The position numbers and the translations under genes were made by a program. From Halichondria panicea (taxonomy: Eukaryota > Porifera > Demospongiae > Suberitida > Halichondriidae): a stretch of 64,000 nt of DNA. The notes under the pieces were generated by a model that ran no database searches, was not told where the DNA came from, and was given only the letters and a program-made list of their open reading frames with translations. The stretch's first letter is position 1; every line of letters begins with the position of its first letter. Shown here one piece after another: positions 21,597 to 33,522 of the stretch. The stretch lies in assembly GCF_963675165.1 (NCBI RefSeq), contig NC_087389.1, positions 3,134,001-3,198,000 of the forward strand. Reading direction: 5' to 3'.

Positions 21597-23492
21597 TCAC
21601 TCGTGTATTCCAATACGCCTGTGTGACTTCACCGCAGTTTTATACTTTTTAAGTTTCTCATCCAGCTCCTTTCCAGGCACAAGTCCTTCTAGATAGCCAA
21701 ACATGTAGTGTCTAACTTTCCTACAATGGTTTTGAATGTTTTCGTTCGTGATCGATTCGTATGAATTAGGTATGTTTACTCGTAAAGATTGAATGGAATA
21801 ATTACAGTGTGCTCTTGTATATCGCTTCATCTGTGCCCATACAACGTTCAATAGGATTTAATTCTGGGTGAAACTTTGGCAGGAATGTGGGTATATGTGG
21901 GTATATGGCCTTTGTGTGCCTTTGTGTATCAACGTTTTTTCGATCTCACACTTCTCGAATTTGAAATCGATGTGTTGAGACAGAACAGACTGCATCCACT
22001 CTTTATTTCGACCGTCAGTTGAAATACCTCTCTCTTCCAGAACACGCTTCAATCCTTTGGCAACTTTCTGACCATTTACTACAGTGTACATTCTTTGTTC
22101 TTTGCCATTGTAGCTTGTATCTCTTAAGATCCTCTGCTTACCACCGGGAAATACATTCATACGATTAACGTGTAACGCATCGTCAGCCATGGCGTTGTGG
22201 CAGCTACTGTTGTCGAAGATCCAACAAAGCCTCCATTCTTGATCTTTGGGGTACTTTATCTCTGCTATTTTAATAGCTCGGTGCATATGTGCCACAAATC
22301 TTTTTAAGTTCCAGTACCCTTCCTTATTTTCTCCGTATTCTAAAAAGTCTCTTGCATATTTCTTTGCATCAGGATTAGACTGTTTTGCTTGATCATATTC
22401 TTCGTCTGTTAGTGCCAAAAACCCGTTGTGATTGTCAATAAAATCTGATAGCATTATGCCAGCACCTTTACTCTTACTTTTCATTATTTTCTCGCCCTTT
22501 AGACCCCATTTCAATATTTGGTCATCGTTTGAGTGAAATGTAGTTTCGTCATGAAAAATGAACACAGTTTTAGATCGACGATCTTCTGTTGGAGGTTCAA
22601 TATCTACAGGGATTGCTTTAATTGCGTCAGGTGTGGGTCCATTGGTGAAGCTAACATACCCCAACTTGACCATTCTTCTCAAGTACTCGGTGCGGGCTTT
22701 GACGACATCTACCCTTTCGTGACCATCGATAAAAACTCCCTTTCGTGGCGTAATCACTTCAAAACCAAGTGTCAACAACCATTTTCGGCAGGTACTTACC
22801 CCAACTTTTCGAGGGAAGCCTGGTTCTAGAGTAAGGCTCGGTAGAAGAGTTGTATTTACCCACGTACAACAAAAATCGAACGTAGTCGTATTCGGTTTAC
22901 CCTTAATGGAAGAATTATTGCGTACATATTGTGTTGCCATCTTGTTTAGATTCTCATTGTGCCAAAGTACACCCTTCCTTTCGTATCTTCCCTGTTTACT
23001 TTGAGGTAAAACTCCTTTGTTACGTAATACACCAGTCCTCTATCGCCTAACAGTCTTATCATTTTTTCCAACAAAACTAGCAGCAAGCTGAGCAGATTCT
23101 GTCGCTTTCATGCCATGATGTTTGGCAGAAAAATGGCACAGAAGAACAGCCAGAGACTTTTTTTAATCGTTGTCAAGCGTCACCATCCATTCAAGACAAA
23201 AATCTTCTAGAATCTCCTCCTGCGATCACACATCTGGCTCTTCGTTGTCACTAGATTCAGGCTCTGTATCATCAGGCTCTGTATCATCTCCAGATTCTTC
23301 AGAAACTGGTGTTAGGGGAGAAACAGGGGGAAGACTGGGAGGTGTAGGCACAGTTTCGTCTGCTTGTGACTGCGACTGCGACTGCGAGAGAGTTGAGGTA
23401 GCACCACCAATTGCGGATAATCTTCTCTGTTTTTGAACTCCTACAGCTCGAGCTGCACTTGCTTGTAATCTTCTCTTGCTTTTCTTTGGCAT
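21597..23492 (-). pseudogene. IS630/Tc1-type DDE transposase
   Basis: Reading down from 23,492: a basic, then Ser/Pro/acidic N terminus with SQSQSQSQ; a helix-turn-helix-like region (HGMKATESAQLAASF, VGKNDKTVRR) broken by two stops and one frameshift; then an open 360-residue frame (22,940-21,858). Acidic catalytic positions fit IS630/Tc1: FIFHDETTF, WIFDNSSCH and LNPIE (about 21,852-21,866), followed one frame over by VWAQMKRYTRAHCNYS and the C terminus at 21,597. Family transposases cut and paste at TA sites. Two adjacent 10-bp tandem duplications (21,887-21,906 and 21,908-21,927) and a one-base offset after NPIE break the frame. I did not find the terminal inverted repeats. Confidence 0.82.
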
Positions 23493-23840
23493 ATTTAGCT
23501 TCTACAATCACTGCTAGGGCCTCTACAGACACAGTTAGAGATCACAACAGAAAAACATAAAATGCGTTTCCACGGTAACATCAAAAAACGCGTCATCGAT
23601 GACATCACTGGCCACATAATTTTGTATATTTTTGTGGGCAAGTTAATATCTCAACAATGCTTCACTTCTATGAGCTAAAATTTTTTTTAGTGTATTGTTA
23701 TGCAAAAGTACACATACTAACATAATATCAGACAGATATAACCAGTACTTTTTGCTACACAGTTTTGGACATTGATGGTTAACTGCACTATAGTAACTAT
23801 GTTGCTTTAATTTAAATTTATATAGATCTCTGTTGGTATC

Positions 23841-24107
23841 ATGACGAAAAATTGGGTCACGGCAAAACTTATGAAAATAAATTTTGATCGAGAAGAACGG
23901 TACGAGAAGATCATTGAAAAGTGCAAAAGAATTGTAAATGCTAGTAGGCAATTCTATCTTGCTGATGGCTCTGGAACCTGTATTGAGCAACCTCAAAGTC
24001 AATTTGAGGCAACAAGAGGTGCTTCCTTGGACATTAGAAAATTATCTAAAGGTGTCCAATTTGAAGTTTGCATCAAGACATTAGATGACACAGGTGTGTG
24101 TGTGTAG
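23841..24107 (+). CDS. Unassigned short exon
   Basis: The open frame INFDREERYEKIIEKCKRI, then QFYLADGSGTCIEQPQ and ASLDIRKLSKGVQFEVCI ends at a possible GTGTGT donor after LDDTG. The composition looks like real protein, with alternating charged helix and strands. I recognise no family. It is not obviously connected to the transposase genes on either side. Confidence 0.35.
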   Translation: MTKNWVTAKLMKINFDREERYEKIIEKCKRIVNASRQFYLADGSGTCIEQPQSQFEATRGASLDIRKLSKGVQFEVCIKTLDDTGVCV

Positions 24108-24549
24108 TGTGTGCCAATTATTTTCCTGCAGGTGTCAGTGACCCTCCCTCCGCCTGGATATTTTAGTGTTAAATTTGTCTCAAAGACGCTGAGCAGGTAC
24201 TCCGGTCTCTATTCCTTTCGAACAGGAATATCGCAGGTGGATTTACTTTGTAATTTCCTTGATACTGAAAAGGATGACGAAATGGATGTAATGATGAGGT
24301 TCGTCGTCCTCCGGGTACCAGGTTTTAGAGCACAACCCACTGAGCTATGGCTTTTCGATTAGTGAAGGTATATGTTTGTAAACTTTGTTTCCTTGTGATT
24401 ATTATTGTGCGGCATCTAGGTGACACTGTGGAAACCTTTGTTGAGGCATATGGGTCACCTACTGAAGGTGTAGTGTAGTGTATGTGTGCCATTAATTTTT
24501 GGTTTCCACTGCAGCAGCTTGGATGTGTGTGTTAAGTGTTTTGCCTCTC

Positions 24550-26290
24550 AAGAGGATGGGAGGGTGGTGCTTGCTGTTATGGCCATGAATGGGTACCACA
24601 GCACTGCTTCGTACCAATGGCTGCACAATAAGACACTACTTAAGCACAACAAAACACCACTCCTATATACATCTAGGACGGACACAATTACATCTTCATT
24701 GAACAGAAGGACAGCTAAGACAGCTAAGTTAGCAGAAAGTGGTTTTGCTTGCATGAATCCATATAGTGCTATTAAAACTTTCGTTTTGATTCTGGGTGGC
24801 ACCCAAGGTGCACCTTTCAAGCAGATCCCTGTGAGCCAGGCGTTGATAAACAGGCTTGATATACTTTGCCGGAATTAACGGTGGGTGTTTGTGTTTTGGC
24901 ATCGGCTCATTGCTGTATTTAGCTACCATAAACTTGCACCAGCTAGGGTTGTCTGGAGGTTTATATTTAGGGCATTTTCGTGTGAACTGAATACGTATCT
25001 GTTGACATAGAATGTAAAAAAGAGGCATCAATATCATTCATCATGCCGTCAATGCTGCCTGTATTATTGCGGATGGCACCACCGTAGTATACATTGAGTG
25101 CCTTTATAGAATTGTCAGTCAGTCTCCCTTTGAATTTCACAGGCATACCATTATCATCCGTAGCACCCCCTTTCTTTAGCTTTCTGAGTGCAGTTCCCAT
25201 GCGTTTTTGTACGTGGCCTACGCATTCGTGTTTGGTTAATTTTACACCATCACCATAAGGCTTTAGCACAACCAGATTAGCAAAAGCTTTAGAATCTCCA
25301 TCACCGATATAAGTAGTAAATCGTAGGTTTAGATCCGCCACAGAGCGCTTCCAAATTCTTTCAACGCCTTCCATTTCCATGGCATTGGAGGATCCCTATC
25401 ACAAACATCTTTACCATTCCTCATACTCATCTTCTTCCATATCTGAGACTTGTTTCATTTTACATGCTTGACAATGCTTAGACAGGACCTCTATAGCCAG
25501 CACTTGACCAGTAAGCCATGACATGACTACCAAACAATGAAGTACGACCACGCTTTTGCCAAGTTCCGTCTACTGTTACAGTTGCATCGGTTACAGGCAT
25601 ACCCATTTTCATATGTAACTGCCTAGAAGCCTCCAAAAAACATTCCTTCGCTACTTCACTAGCAACACCAGCAAGTTTCTTATTATGGAGTGACCAGAAG
25701 GCGCTGTTAGAGATGGTAAGCATGCAGACAGTTCATTCAATGCACCATGCCCTAAACCAGCCAAGCGCATGCCCAATATGGACGCATCATTGATGGCAGC
25801 GTCCTCAGCAATGTGGTGATCAGAGATGGAGGCTGTTTCTGAACAGTGAACGCATTCAATTTTTAAGCTTGATACCAACCCCTTTCGATGAGAAAATGAC
25901 TCCTTCAATATGAGAGCTGAGTGGCAAATCTTACATACTGCTATTTCACTACTTTCCCGGCAATTGACTCATCTGTGGCTGTTGATATGGTGTTCGGGTC
26001 AGGAATGGAAGCAGAAGATGAAAGGGCAAACTTCTTTCTGGAGCCGACACAGCTACAGGTGAAGTCACAGTAGTAGATGTAGCTGATGGTCCAGGACTAG
26101 GTCCCTATGGGATATATAGTGTAAAGCTAAATAGCTCAGGCACAGAGTGAACTTACTGTAGAGCGAGGGGTGGTTAGAGGAAGGGTGGTAGTCCCATGTG
26201 GTCCACTCATAGACTTCTTATGATTACATCGTGCGCATGGAATTTGGTAATGGTCAGCTTTCAATAAGCTACATTTTGGTACAAGTCTCT
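24550..26290 (-). pseudogene. Mutator-like (MULE) transposase
   Basis: Parts in order on the minus strand: an exon near 26,290-26,160 with a zinc-like motif (YQIPCARCNHKKSMSG); a Ser/Pro linker; CKICHSALIL and SLKIECVHC (zinc ribbon); MRLAGLGHGALNE; VTVDGTWQKRG with the first Asp at 25,568-25,570; LSKHCQACK; YIGDGDSKAFAN with the second Asp (about 25,300); ECVGHVQKRMGTALRKLKK; and QNQNESFNSTIW with the Glu near 24,780. These are the D-D-E landmarks of the Mutator-like transposase domain. At least four frame breaks exist, so I call it a pseudogene. Terminal inverted repeats were not found. Confidence 0.82.
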
Positions 26291-26299
26291 AGCATAAAC

Positions 26300-27277
26300 A
26301 GTAAACAGTTTCAAATCTATGTATGTTGGAAGGTAGTCTTGTTGAGTCTTGATTCTTCTTCTGAATCAAATGGTTTCTTGGGTGTATAAAAATGGCTATA
26401 GGTTCATAATGGAGCCTTCAATTCAACTGAAAGTTGAAATCTGACTTGTCCAATGATGTTTCATTGTTTAGAAAAAAAAAAGATAGTGATGGATCGATGC
26501 TATTATTTTCATTTTTTAGCTTTATTCCCCCCTTAATTAAAACATAAATACACCCAGACCCCGGGGGTATCTATTTTGTTGCATACAGGAATGTCAGCTG
26601 GGGGCACCTGTGTTTTGACAACATGTTGCGGTCATCCATTATCCAGCGTCTGCAAAAATGAGGGGTGCAGAAGCGCATAATAGCGGTGACAATTCGGTAG
26701 ATGTCCACTTTCGCCTACCTCTGCTTTGTCACTGCTTTGTCAATTCCATCGACTGATTTGGCATGGGCGATGCCGTTCACTACATACGAACTGTTAATGG
26801 TGTCGTGGTGGTGGCTTCCAACTTTAAGGGTACAGGATTACATACTTCTGTAGGTGAGGTGATAATACGGGGGGGTGAATAACTAAATGGCGCCAGCATA
26901 TTGGCACAGCTCGCCGTAGCTACATGTTCAGGGGGAAGGGTTAGGGTTCTCTTATTAGTGAAGTCATCTGCATAGTTGGGTCATCTGCGCGTGACCTTTG
27001 TCCATCTCGATTGGGCAGCACAGACTCATGATAAGTATTGACAAGGGGCAGCATCTGGAGTTGGGAAGTCTCTTGGATGTGCAGTCCTTCATTGAGTGCA
27101 GTCCTTCATTAATTATGACATTCATCACGCTGGCCCCATGGCGCCCTAGTAGACTATGTGATAGTACTTAATTAATTAATTGGAGCAGAGCTTTGGCTTG
27201 AAATTGAATAGTTTGCGCCTGAGAGTGAATGGGTAGTAGAACGTTCAAAGATGGTCGTTTGGTGTGTTTGCAGTTAA
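26300..27277. other. No gene recognised
   Basis: I see no coding motif. A short stretch near 26,555-26,575 (CCCAGACCCCGGGGGTA) is shared with the TTAA-family repeats at about 2,070 and 41,185, probably a small fragment of that family. Confidence 0.4.
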
Positions 27278-28073
27278 CCCTTTCCCGGCTTTAGCCGTCA
27301 TATGACGGCAGCAGTAGTAATAATTTAAAAAAAATCGTTGTGGGCGCTATGTTGGAGCTATACACACACTATAGGTACCAGCACATGCGCATTGAGCTCA
27401 CGTGGTATTTTTAATATCTTGCCTCGAGGTACGCTTTGTTCAGTACGGTCAAAAGAAAAGTGACCGTTTGATAATGGCTTCGTAGTACAACCTCAGCGAG
27501 GTTCTAGGGCAGCTAGACAGTGACAATAACGATGCTTATGGAGTTGTTGAGTAAGATGACAGTGACTGGGATCATACCAAGAGAGAAAACTACTTTTCAG
27601 AGGTCAAGCTATAAATATAGAGCCTGAAGAGCCGGAGGAAGAAGCTCCTGAGAGCATGGACCAAAATCGTGGACCTTGTAAGTTACTATGGATTATTATA
27701 TGTAGTCTGGATAGCTTCAGTATGGTATGCTTATCTAGTTAGTGCACAAGTGGACATCATGAGCTGTGTGTAGGTGAAGAAAATGTTTCCCGGGAAAGTT
27801 TCTGCTGATCCTGATTGAACCATGTCACCGTGAGAACACTTACTTAGTGTCTTTAGTTAATTCATGTACATAATTGTGAAATGTGTAAAAAAATCGTTAA
27901 TTAGTGGTAAGTTGCTAGGTAACGATGATGATTTCATGGTACCCCCAGGATCTGGGCTACCTGTAGGAAATAGTTGCAAGTGATCACAATGCATGGTTCA
28001 TGAGATAAGTATTTTTAAAGAAAAATGTGTATTATTCTGTATTTTGTTTTTTTCAATTAAAGCCGGGAAAGGG
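27274..28073 (+). mobile_element. TTAA-family element, copy B, with 16-bp terminal inverted repeats
   Basis: TTAA (27,274-27,277) is followed by CCCTTTCCCGGCTTTA, and the perfect reverse complement lies at 28,058-28,073, giving a 796-bp element. TTAA plus CCC...GGG ends suggest piggyBac-type mobility, although the right flank is GATT, not TTAA. Inside, a stop-riddled frame near 27,475-27,600 (LSEVLGQLDSDNN, then DDSDWDHTKRENYF) resembles the acidic N terminus of piggyBac transposases. It is a degenerate or non-autonomous copy. Confidence 0.65.
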
Positions 28074-28079
28074 GATTCT

Positions 28080-28980
28080 CCACTTATTTTTGAATATAGC
28101 ACAAATTCGATTCGTGCCCTTTTCCTAACATGAAGCCAGACCAAGTAAGGACTGACTCCGAGGTAGTTGCATCGTGCCAAATATTTATAATCAAATCAGC
28201 GAAGAAAGTTGATGTTGTCAGCTGATGTTCCCGTAGGAACATGTCGACTGATACCACATGTCGACTGATACCAGTAATCATTTATCAAGACCCAAACGTT
28301 ATTCCTTTTACGTAATTAAGGCGGTAACGTAATTAAGGCGGTAATTAAGGCGATTTGTAAAGATGTGCAATGAACTATGAACTATTTTCTTTACTAGCTA
28401 GCTACACTAATTGCGTCTTTCAGATGTTGTGGTCAATTTGAGGCGTAGCGTACCTCAAATGGTTTGAGAAGGACATGCCCATCGGTAACCCATGCAGTAG
28501 ATTTCTGTATTTGTTCAGCATGTAGCGACTACATTCCCATATGAAACTATCTCAAGATATGGCTATGCCTTAACCACACTGAGTAGTGGAGTTGTACTGT
28601 CGACTCAATAACTTACTGAAGGAGGAGCTCGTAATGCGTAAGCGGCATGATTTTGGAGAAATTTTAAGGAGCTTTCACGTTGACGTTGAGAAAGCCGGTT
28701 CTCTAGCTTTATGGAGGGAAACCTCTGTTCACGTACGAAATATTAAATACGTGTGTAAAGTGTTAAGTGTATTGGGCTAACACACACACACACTCAACGT
28801 GGCTAAATTAATATTCACAAAGAGTGTATACATGATAACACATGATAACAGGCTGTTGCCGGTGTTTAATTTGTGTGTAAGTGTATTGGGTACTTCGGCA
28901 ACAGCGATGTATCATCTTTCGTCAGGTGGCCCGTGTTCCTTGTGTCAGCTGGGGAAGAGAGAGACACACAACGATCTATC
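28080..28980. other. No gene recognised
   Basis: No supported coding region. A 17-bp tandem duplication (CATGTCGACTGATACCA) lies near 28,238-28,273, and an ACGTAATTAAGGCGGTA duplication follows near 28,311-28,345. Confidence 0.4.
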
Positions 28981-29420
28981 TTAACACTTTCCCCGTCATA
29001 TGCGGTAGTTTTTCAAAAAATTAATCGTTGTGGGCACAGTGTTGGACCTATGCGCACGCTGTAGGTACCAACACATGCACGTGATATCTTGCCTCACGCT
29101 TCGTGCAGGACTGTCAAAAGAAAAGTGACCGTTTGATACCGTTTGATGAGGTTCTAGAATAACGACAGTGACTGGGATCATACCAAGAGAGGAAACTACT
29201 TTTCAGAGGTCAAGCTATAAATATAGAAGAAGCTCCTGCAAAGAACTAATATGTAGTCTGGATAAGTGTAGAGCGTCTGCCTCGCAGAGAAGTTTCTGCT
29301 GATCTTGATTGAACGTGAGAACACTTACTTGGTTACTTCATGCCGGGTGGTCAGTTGCTAGGTAACGATGGATCTGGGTTACAATATTTATTCTGTATTG
29401 TATTTTGTTTTGTTTTTGGG
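28981..29420 (+). repeat. TTAA-family repeat, copy C (degenerate)
   Basis: Starts TTAACACTTTCCCCGTCATATG and follows copy B with internal deletions. Shared landmarks are ATCGTTGTGGGC, AAAAGAAAAGTGACCGTTTGAT and CAGTGACTGGGATCATACCA. It has an extra local duplication, ACCGTTTGATACCGTTTGAT, where copy B has one unit. The right end is not recognisable. Confidence 0.6.
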
Positions 29421-30570
29421 TTAAAGCAAGACAACCATGTACACTGGAATTGCCATTCGAGCCGGTTCACATGGAGTGGGGTAATTTACAATGAGGTTGT
29501 ATTTATCACCATCGCTATAACTACACCCACAAACGCAGTGTCAGGTGAACTGGATGCGATGACAATGACACTGTAGGAGATTTATTATTGCCAGACATAT
29601 TCACAGGAGACGATGTCAGCAAATATACCATTGGCTGGCCTGGACCTTCTTGAAAAGTGACATTTTCAATTAGCAAACGTCAAAGCATGCAGGAATATTG
29701 GAATATCATTGCTAGCAGCTAACAAGCTAGTGCTAATTTCAATCAAGTAAGCTTTTAACACACTGTAGTAGAGTGCTCAAGCACCCAAATGTTGGGGAAC
29801 TTAAAAGTTGCTTTCGAATTCGGAACAACAGTGGTTTTATCTTCTGTTGTCAGTTTCTACATTTCAATATTGGTATTGAAGCTCGCCCTTGTTAAAATTC
29901 TGAGAATTCAGTACGGGAAACTAAGTTCTTGGTTTGAGTGGCCTTTAGCCCATCAGATTGCAGGATTATGGCTAACATTATCTAAAAGCTTTCTTTTATA
30001 TGTCCCCAGCTCGTTCTATGGCAACTTGTACAATCTGATTCATCCCAGGGTGGTAGTTATTTGGTAGTTATTTGGTAGCACGTCCTGAAAGACATCCTTG
30101 ATGGCAGCATAAGCGGACATAAAGGTCACTCTTTCTTTGTAGCAAGAACAGTGTAGCAAACAAGAACAGACTTCTCAAACAGTTCCTTTTCCATCTTCAG
30201 ATCACTTGGGCATGCAGTATGGAAGACATGGTGGCACGCAAAAGCTACCCTGGGGTAAAGTTCCACAACTTCCCTTACCCGGTTCCTCACCCCTACGTAT
30301 ATATAAGCTTCCAGTATAAGTCACCCCGGGATAGCTTACCCCGGGATATGGTTGATCGTCACCCCTGTTACACTTGGCTTGCTCATTGTGCTCTTTCCTC
30401 ACGTACATTGTCATGAGTACTTCTTTGAATAATATTCATAATATTTGGTAACTATAATAAACAATATATTATGCCCAGGCCAAAAATATGGCCTGTATTT
30501 CTGTACAACTTGTCTAGTTGTTGTCTATAACTAGTTGTTGTCTATAACTGTAGTGCTGTATACTGTCTGT
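29421..30570. other. No gene recognised
   Basis: A 92-residue hydrophobic open frame (29,789-30,067) exists, but nothing supports its being coding. Tandem duplications include GTAGTTATTTGGTA-type (near 30,053-30,078) and a 17-bp unit (CTAGTTGTTGTCTATAA) near 30,513-30,548. Confidence 0.4.
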
Positions 30571-30575
30571 CATGT

Positions 30576-31575
30576 ATCCGACTAGAAAAACATTTGCAAT
30601 GTGAAAAATTGCTAGGATTGGCCCAAGGGAAACCTTTAAAAAGCGTGGAAACAAGAAATTCGGCGAGTGCATAACTCCAATCCGTTACAACGTCATTCAC
30701 ATGTACTAATTCCCGAAATGTATTAGGTCTGATCTATTATGTTATTTTGTTTACTGTATGTTATTTTGTTTGCTAGTATAGGGTAAGTTGAATGATTGGA
30801 ATGTTTACATAGTATTACATAATCATATTGAAACTTTGTGATACAAGGTATGTGTTTTAGTTTTGTGATACCCCCTTTACAGTTTTGAGCAAAGACAGTG
30901 CCAAGTAAAGAGCCAAAGATCTAGAGGAAAGACAGTCCCAATAGAAAGAGCAAAGACAGTCCAGGCCATTCATTGATGCATGAAGTATGATAATGATTTC
31001 ATGACAGAACAATAGCCTCAGGGCTATACTAGCTACTGGGCTATACTAAGACAGTGCCAAGTATAAAGAGCCAAATAAAGACAAAGATCTAGAAGAAAGA
31101 CAGTCCCAATAGAAAGAGCAAAGACAGTCCAGACAATGCATTGATGCATGAAGTATGATAATGATTTGATAACAGACAATAGCCTCAGGGCTACTATATA
31201 GCTACTGGGCTATACTTTTCAACAAAGAGCTAAAAGGGACACACTGTGACAGTGCATGTGTATATACTGTGCATGTGTATATACTGTCAGTGTATAGACA
31301 ATCAAACAAACTAGATGTGATGGCCAAAGACTGCTCAATTTGCCACAACCTGTATTTAATGATCCTATAATTGAAAGATTGTTAATCTGTTACTGCACTA
31401 TTGTGATGCTATTTTTATTATGATACAAGTTATCAGCACTAGCTGTACATGTTCATGACGTTGTAACGGATTGGAGTTATGCACTCGCCGAATTTCTTGT
31501 TTCCACGCTTTTTAAAGGTTTCCCTTGGGCCAATCCTAGCAATTTTTCACATTGCAAATGTTTTTCTAGTCGGAT
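30576..31575. mobile_element. 1,000-bp non-autonomous element with 131-bp terminal inverted repeats
   Basis: The ends 30,576-30,706 and 31,445-31,575 are reverse complements over 131 bp with two mismatches, starting ATCCGACTAG. The inside holds two tandem copies of a unit of about 160 bp (30,892-31,047 and 31,048-31,216; AAGACAGTGCCAAG ... GGGCTATACT). It has no coding capacity. Long inverted repeats suggest a Mutator-like or foldback derivative, but I see no target-site duplication. Confidence 0.82.
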
Positions 31576-31619
31576 TCCCTTTCTTTTTTATTACAGTAGT
31601 ATTTAAATTTAATAGTGTA

Positions 31620-32010
31620 TTATAAGTGACAAAGTGTGACGCAAGCTAGTGAAAGAGTAACGTCCATGGAGTTCGACCCACCGTCTGTACTATAGCTGTA
31701 CTATAGGAATATAGGAATATTTGGATTATAGCCATCTTGATAGAGTACTTCGAAGGTGAGTAGTCATTCAATATTTATGTAGACCACCTGTATACATGTG
31801 CACATGTGTGTGTGCGTACGCGTATGTGAACATGGGAAAAGGTAAGATCTGATATTTGCGTTGACAACCTTTGAAGTTTGTATGTGAATGGGGAAAATTC
31901 GCGAGCACTATATAAAGCAGTTCCCAATGCTTTTTTCATCTAAACAAAGCTTAATACGTATATGGTAAGTGATTTTTTTTGTGGTTGCTTTGCTTACCAG
32001 TTTGTATAAC
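31620..32010. other. Possible 5' region of the RGG gene
   Basis: A possible first exon ATGGGAAAAG followed by GTAAGA lies near 31,829. Otherwise nothing is supported. Confidence 0.25.
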
Positions 32011-32020
32011 TGTGATACAG

Positions 32021-32551
32021 AATAGCAACTCCTGATCCTGAACAACAAACACATCAGCGTCCAGCCAGGACCCCTGTTCCAGTCACTCCTTCTCCAATCC
32101 CAAGGCCTGTCTCTAGCTCTCCTCTCAGTGATCCTGCAGTGCAAGGTATTAAAGTACTTCCTCTCTCCATCTCACTTTAACTGACACTGAATTCTTTCCC
32201 AATGGAGACAGATCCAATGGAGACAGATTCATACGAATCTTCTAGTGATGAAGACTACGTGCCTCCTGCTCCTACTCCACAGCGAGGTAGAGGCAGGGGC
32301 CGGGGTCGTGGCCGTGGTGGGGGTGGTGCGGGTGGTGCAGGAGGCAGAAGTGTCTACGTAAGTATTGAAGTTTTATTATTAATTAATAATTAATTAATAG
32401 TATTGTTTGAACTTACCATAATTTCCTCCATCTGCAGATATTCAATGCACCAGTGACAATAAATCAGCAGAAATAAAGTAGTACTCTTGAACTCTAGCTC
32501 TTGAATGTATTATAACAATTCTATGTAAAACCTTCTGGTTTTACTAATAAA
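32021..32551 (+). CDS. Small spliced Pro-rich / RGG-box protein
   Basis: Three consistent exons. 32,021-about 32,145, after acceptor GATACAG, reads ATPDPEQQTHQRPARTPVPV and is rich in Pro and Ser. About 32,206-32,357 reads METDSYESSSDEDYVPPAPT followed by an Arg-Gly-rich RGRGRGRG tract, and ends at GTAAGT. 32,438-32,476, after CTGCAG, reads IFNAPVTINQQK and a stop. AATAAA at 32,546-32,551 fits a polyadenylation signal. RGG tracts bind RNA or mediate protein contacts. The acidic SSSDEDYVP segment recalls N termini of piggyBac-type proteins, but no transposase follows. An in-phase GGAGACAGATCCAAT-type duplication lies at about 32,202-32,229. Confidence 0.55.
32525..32544. repeat. GTAAAACC hairpin, left copy
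   Basis: A perfect 8-bp stem GTAAAACC / GGTTTTAC with a 4-base loop. A 29-base version with one mismatch recurs in the same orientation at 40,918-40,946, on the other side of the Helitron. Confidence 0.6.
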
Positions 32552-32654
32552 ATGTGAATAAAATAATGTGAATTGCAATTGTACAACAAATTAATAATGA
32601 CTAGCCTCGAGACCACCCAGATTAGTATTTCAATCGTCATCACTAGCTCCTTCA

Positions 32655-32690
32655 CTAGCTCCTTCACAAGGCCTCAATACAGTGAGGCCT
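32655..32690 (-). other. Helitron 3' terminus: hairpin plus CTAG
   Basis: Stem of 8 bp with a 6-base loop at 32,669-32,690, a 10-base spacer, then CTAG. In Helitrons this end defines where the transferred strand stops. Confidence 0.75.
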
Positions 32691-33177
32691 GTAATAGAGG
32701 CTATCATAATTATTACATGCCTGTCTAAGTAAATTCTTAATCAAACAAATAAATTTTTCGCCACAAACAGCTGCAAAGTGGGAGTGCCAAATGAGCATTA
32801 AATAGAAGAAATAAATAGCAAAACATGTATATAATAATTATGAGTTAGTGTTTTGTTTTTCCCTTTTCAAAATGGTTTTTTTCGTTTCATTCGGCCGGTT
32901 TCCAAGACACCTTTGAGGTACGGCCTTCATCTCGTTTTTCGTTGTTTTCGAGGGATTCGCCTAGAGCCCTATACACCCCGTTCACATCACATGTCTTTGT
33001 TATTGGGACACTGCAGGGGATAAACACACAGTAACATTGAATGCTCACAATAGTCTTCACTCACCGTATTGACGCTCAAAAGAAATGTTTTAATGAAAAG
33101 AAATTATGGTTGCCCATTTGTTGGTTTGTTTGTTAGCTCTAAGGTCTCTTGGACCAAGTGTGCTCAGAGACACAAAT

Positions 33178-33522
33178 GGAAGGAATACTTTTAGCCACAC
33201 ATTCAATGAACGGGCAGTAAACCGTTTGACATAAGTCTCCATGAACAAACAACAATAGGCAACCTACGCACAGAGTGCGTGTGAAACATTGAACAATTAA
33301 GTTCTACACTTAGAGTCAATTACTTTAAGTAATAACAGAAAGAAAAGGTGGTTACCCATATTATGTTGATGGAAGGAATCTTTTAGCCACACATTCAATG
33401 AACGGGCAGTAAACCGTTTGACGTAAGTCTCCATGTATAACAATAATGGGCAACCCACGCACAGAGTACGTGTGAAACATTGAACGGGAGGGACGTAAGT
33501 TCTACACGTAGAGTCACTTACT
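33178..33522. repeat. Tandem 150-bp repeat in the Helitron 3' region
   Basis: The unit at 33,178-33,323 (GGAAGGAAT...TTTAGCCACACATTC...AACCGTTTGAC) recurs at 33,371-33,522 with about 90 percent similarity by eye. It lies between the OTU stop codon and the 3' end, so it is non-coding. A transcribed 3' region or subterminal repeat is possible. Confidence 0.75.

Noticed and set aside
24290-24362. Possible tRNA or tRNA-derived SINE on the minus strand (TAGCTCAGTGGG, matching a pol III A box)
   Set aside because: No convincing B box (GGTTCGANTCC) at the expected distance and no cloverleaf could be drawn by eye. A tRNA scan would decide.
29789-30067. Hydrophobic 92-codon frame that could be a membrane protein
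   Set aside because: No splice context, signal or family resemblance, and the AT-rich composition gives such frames by chance.
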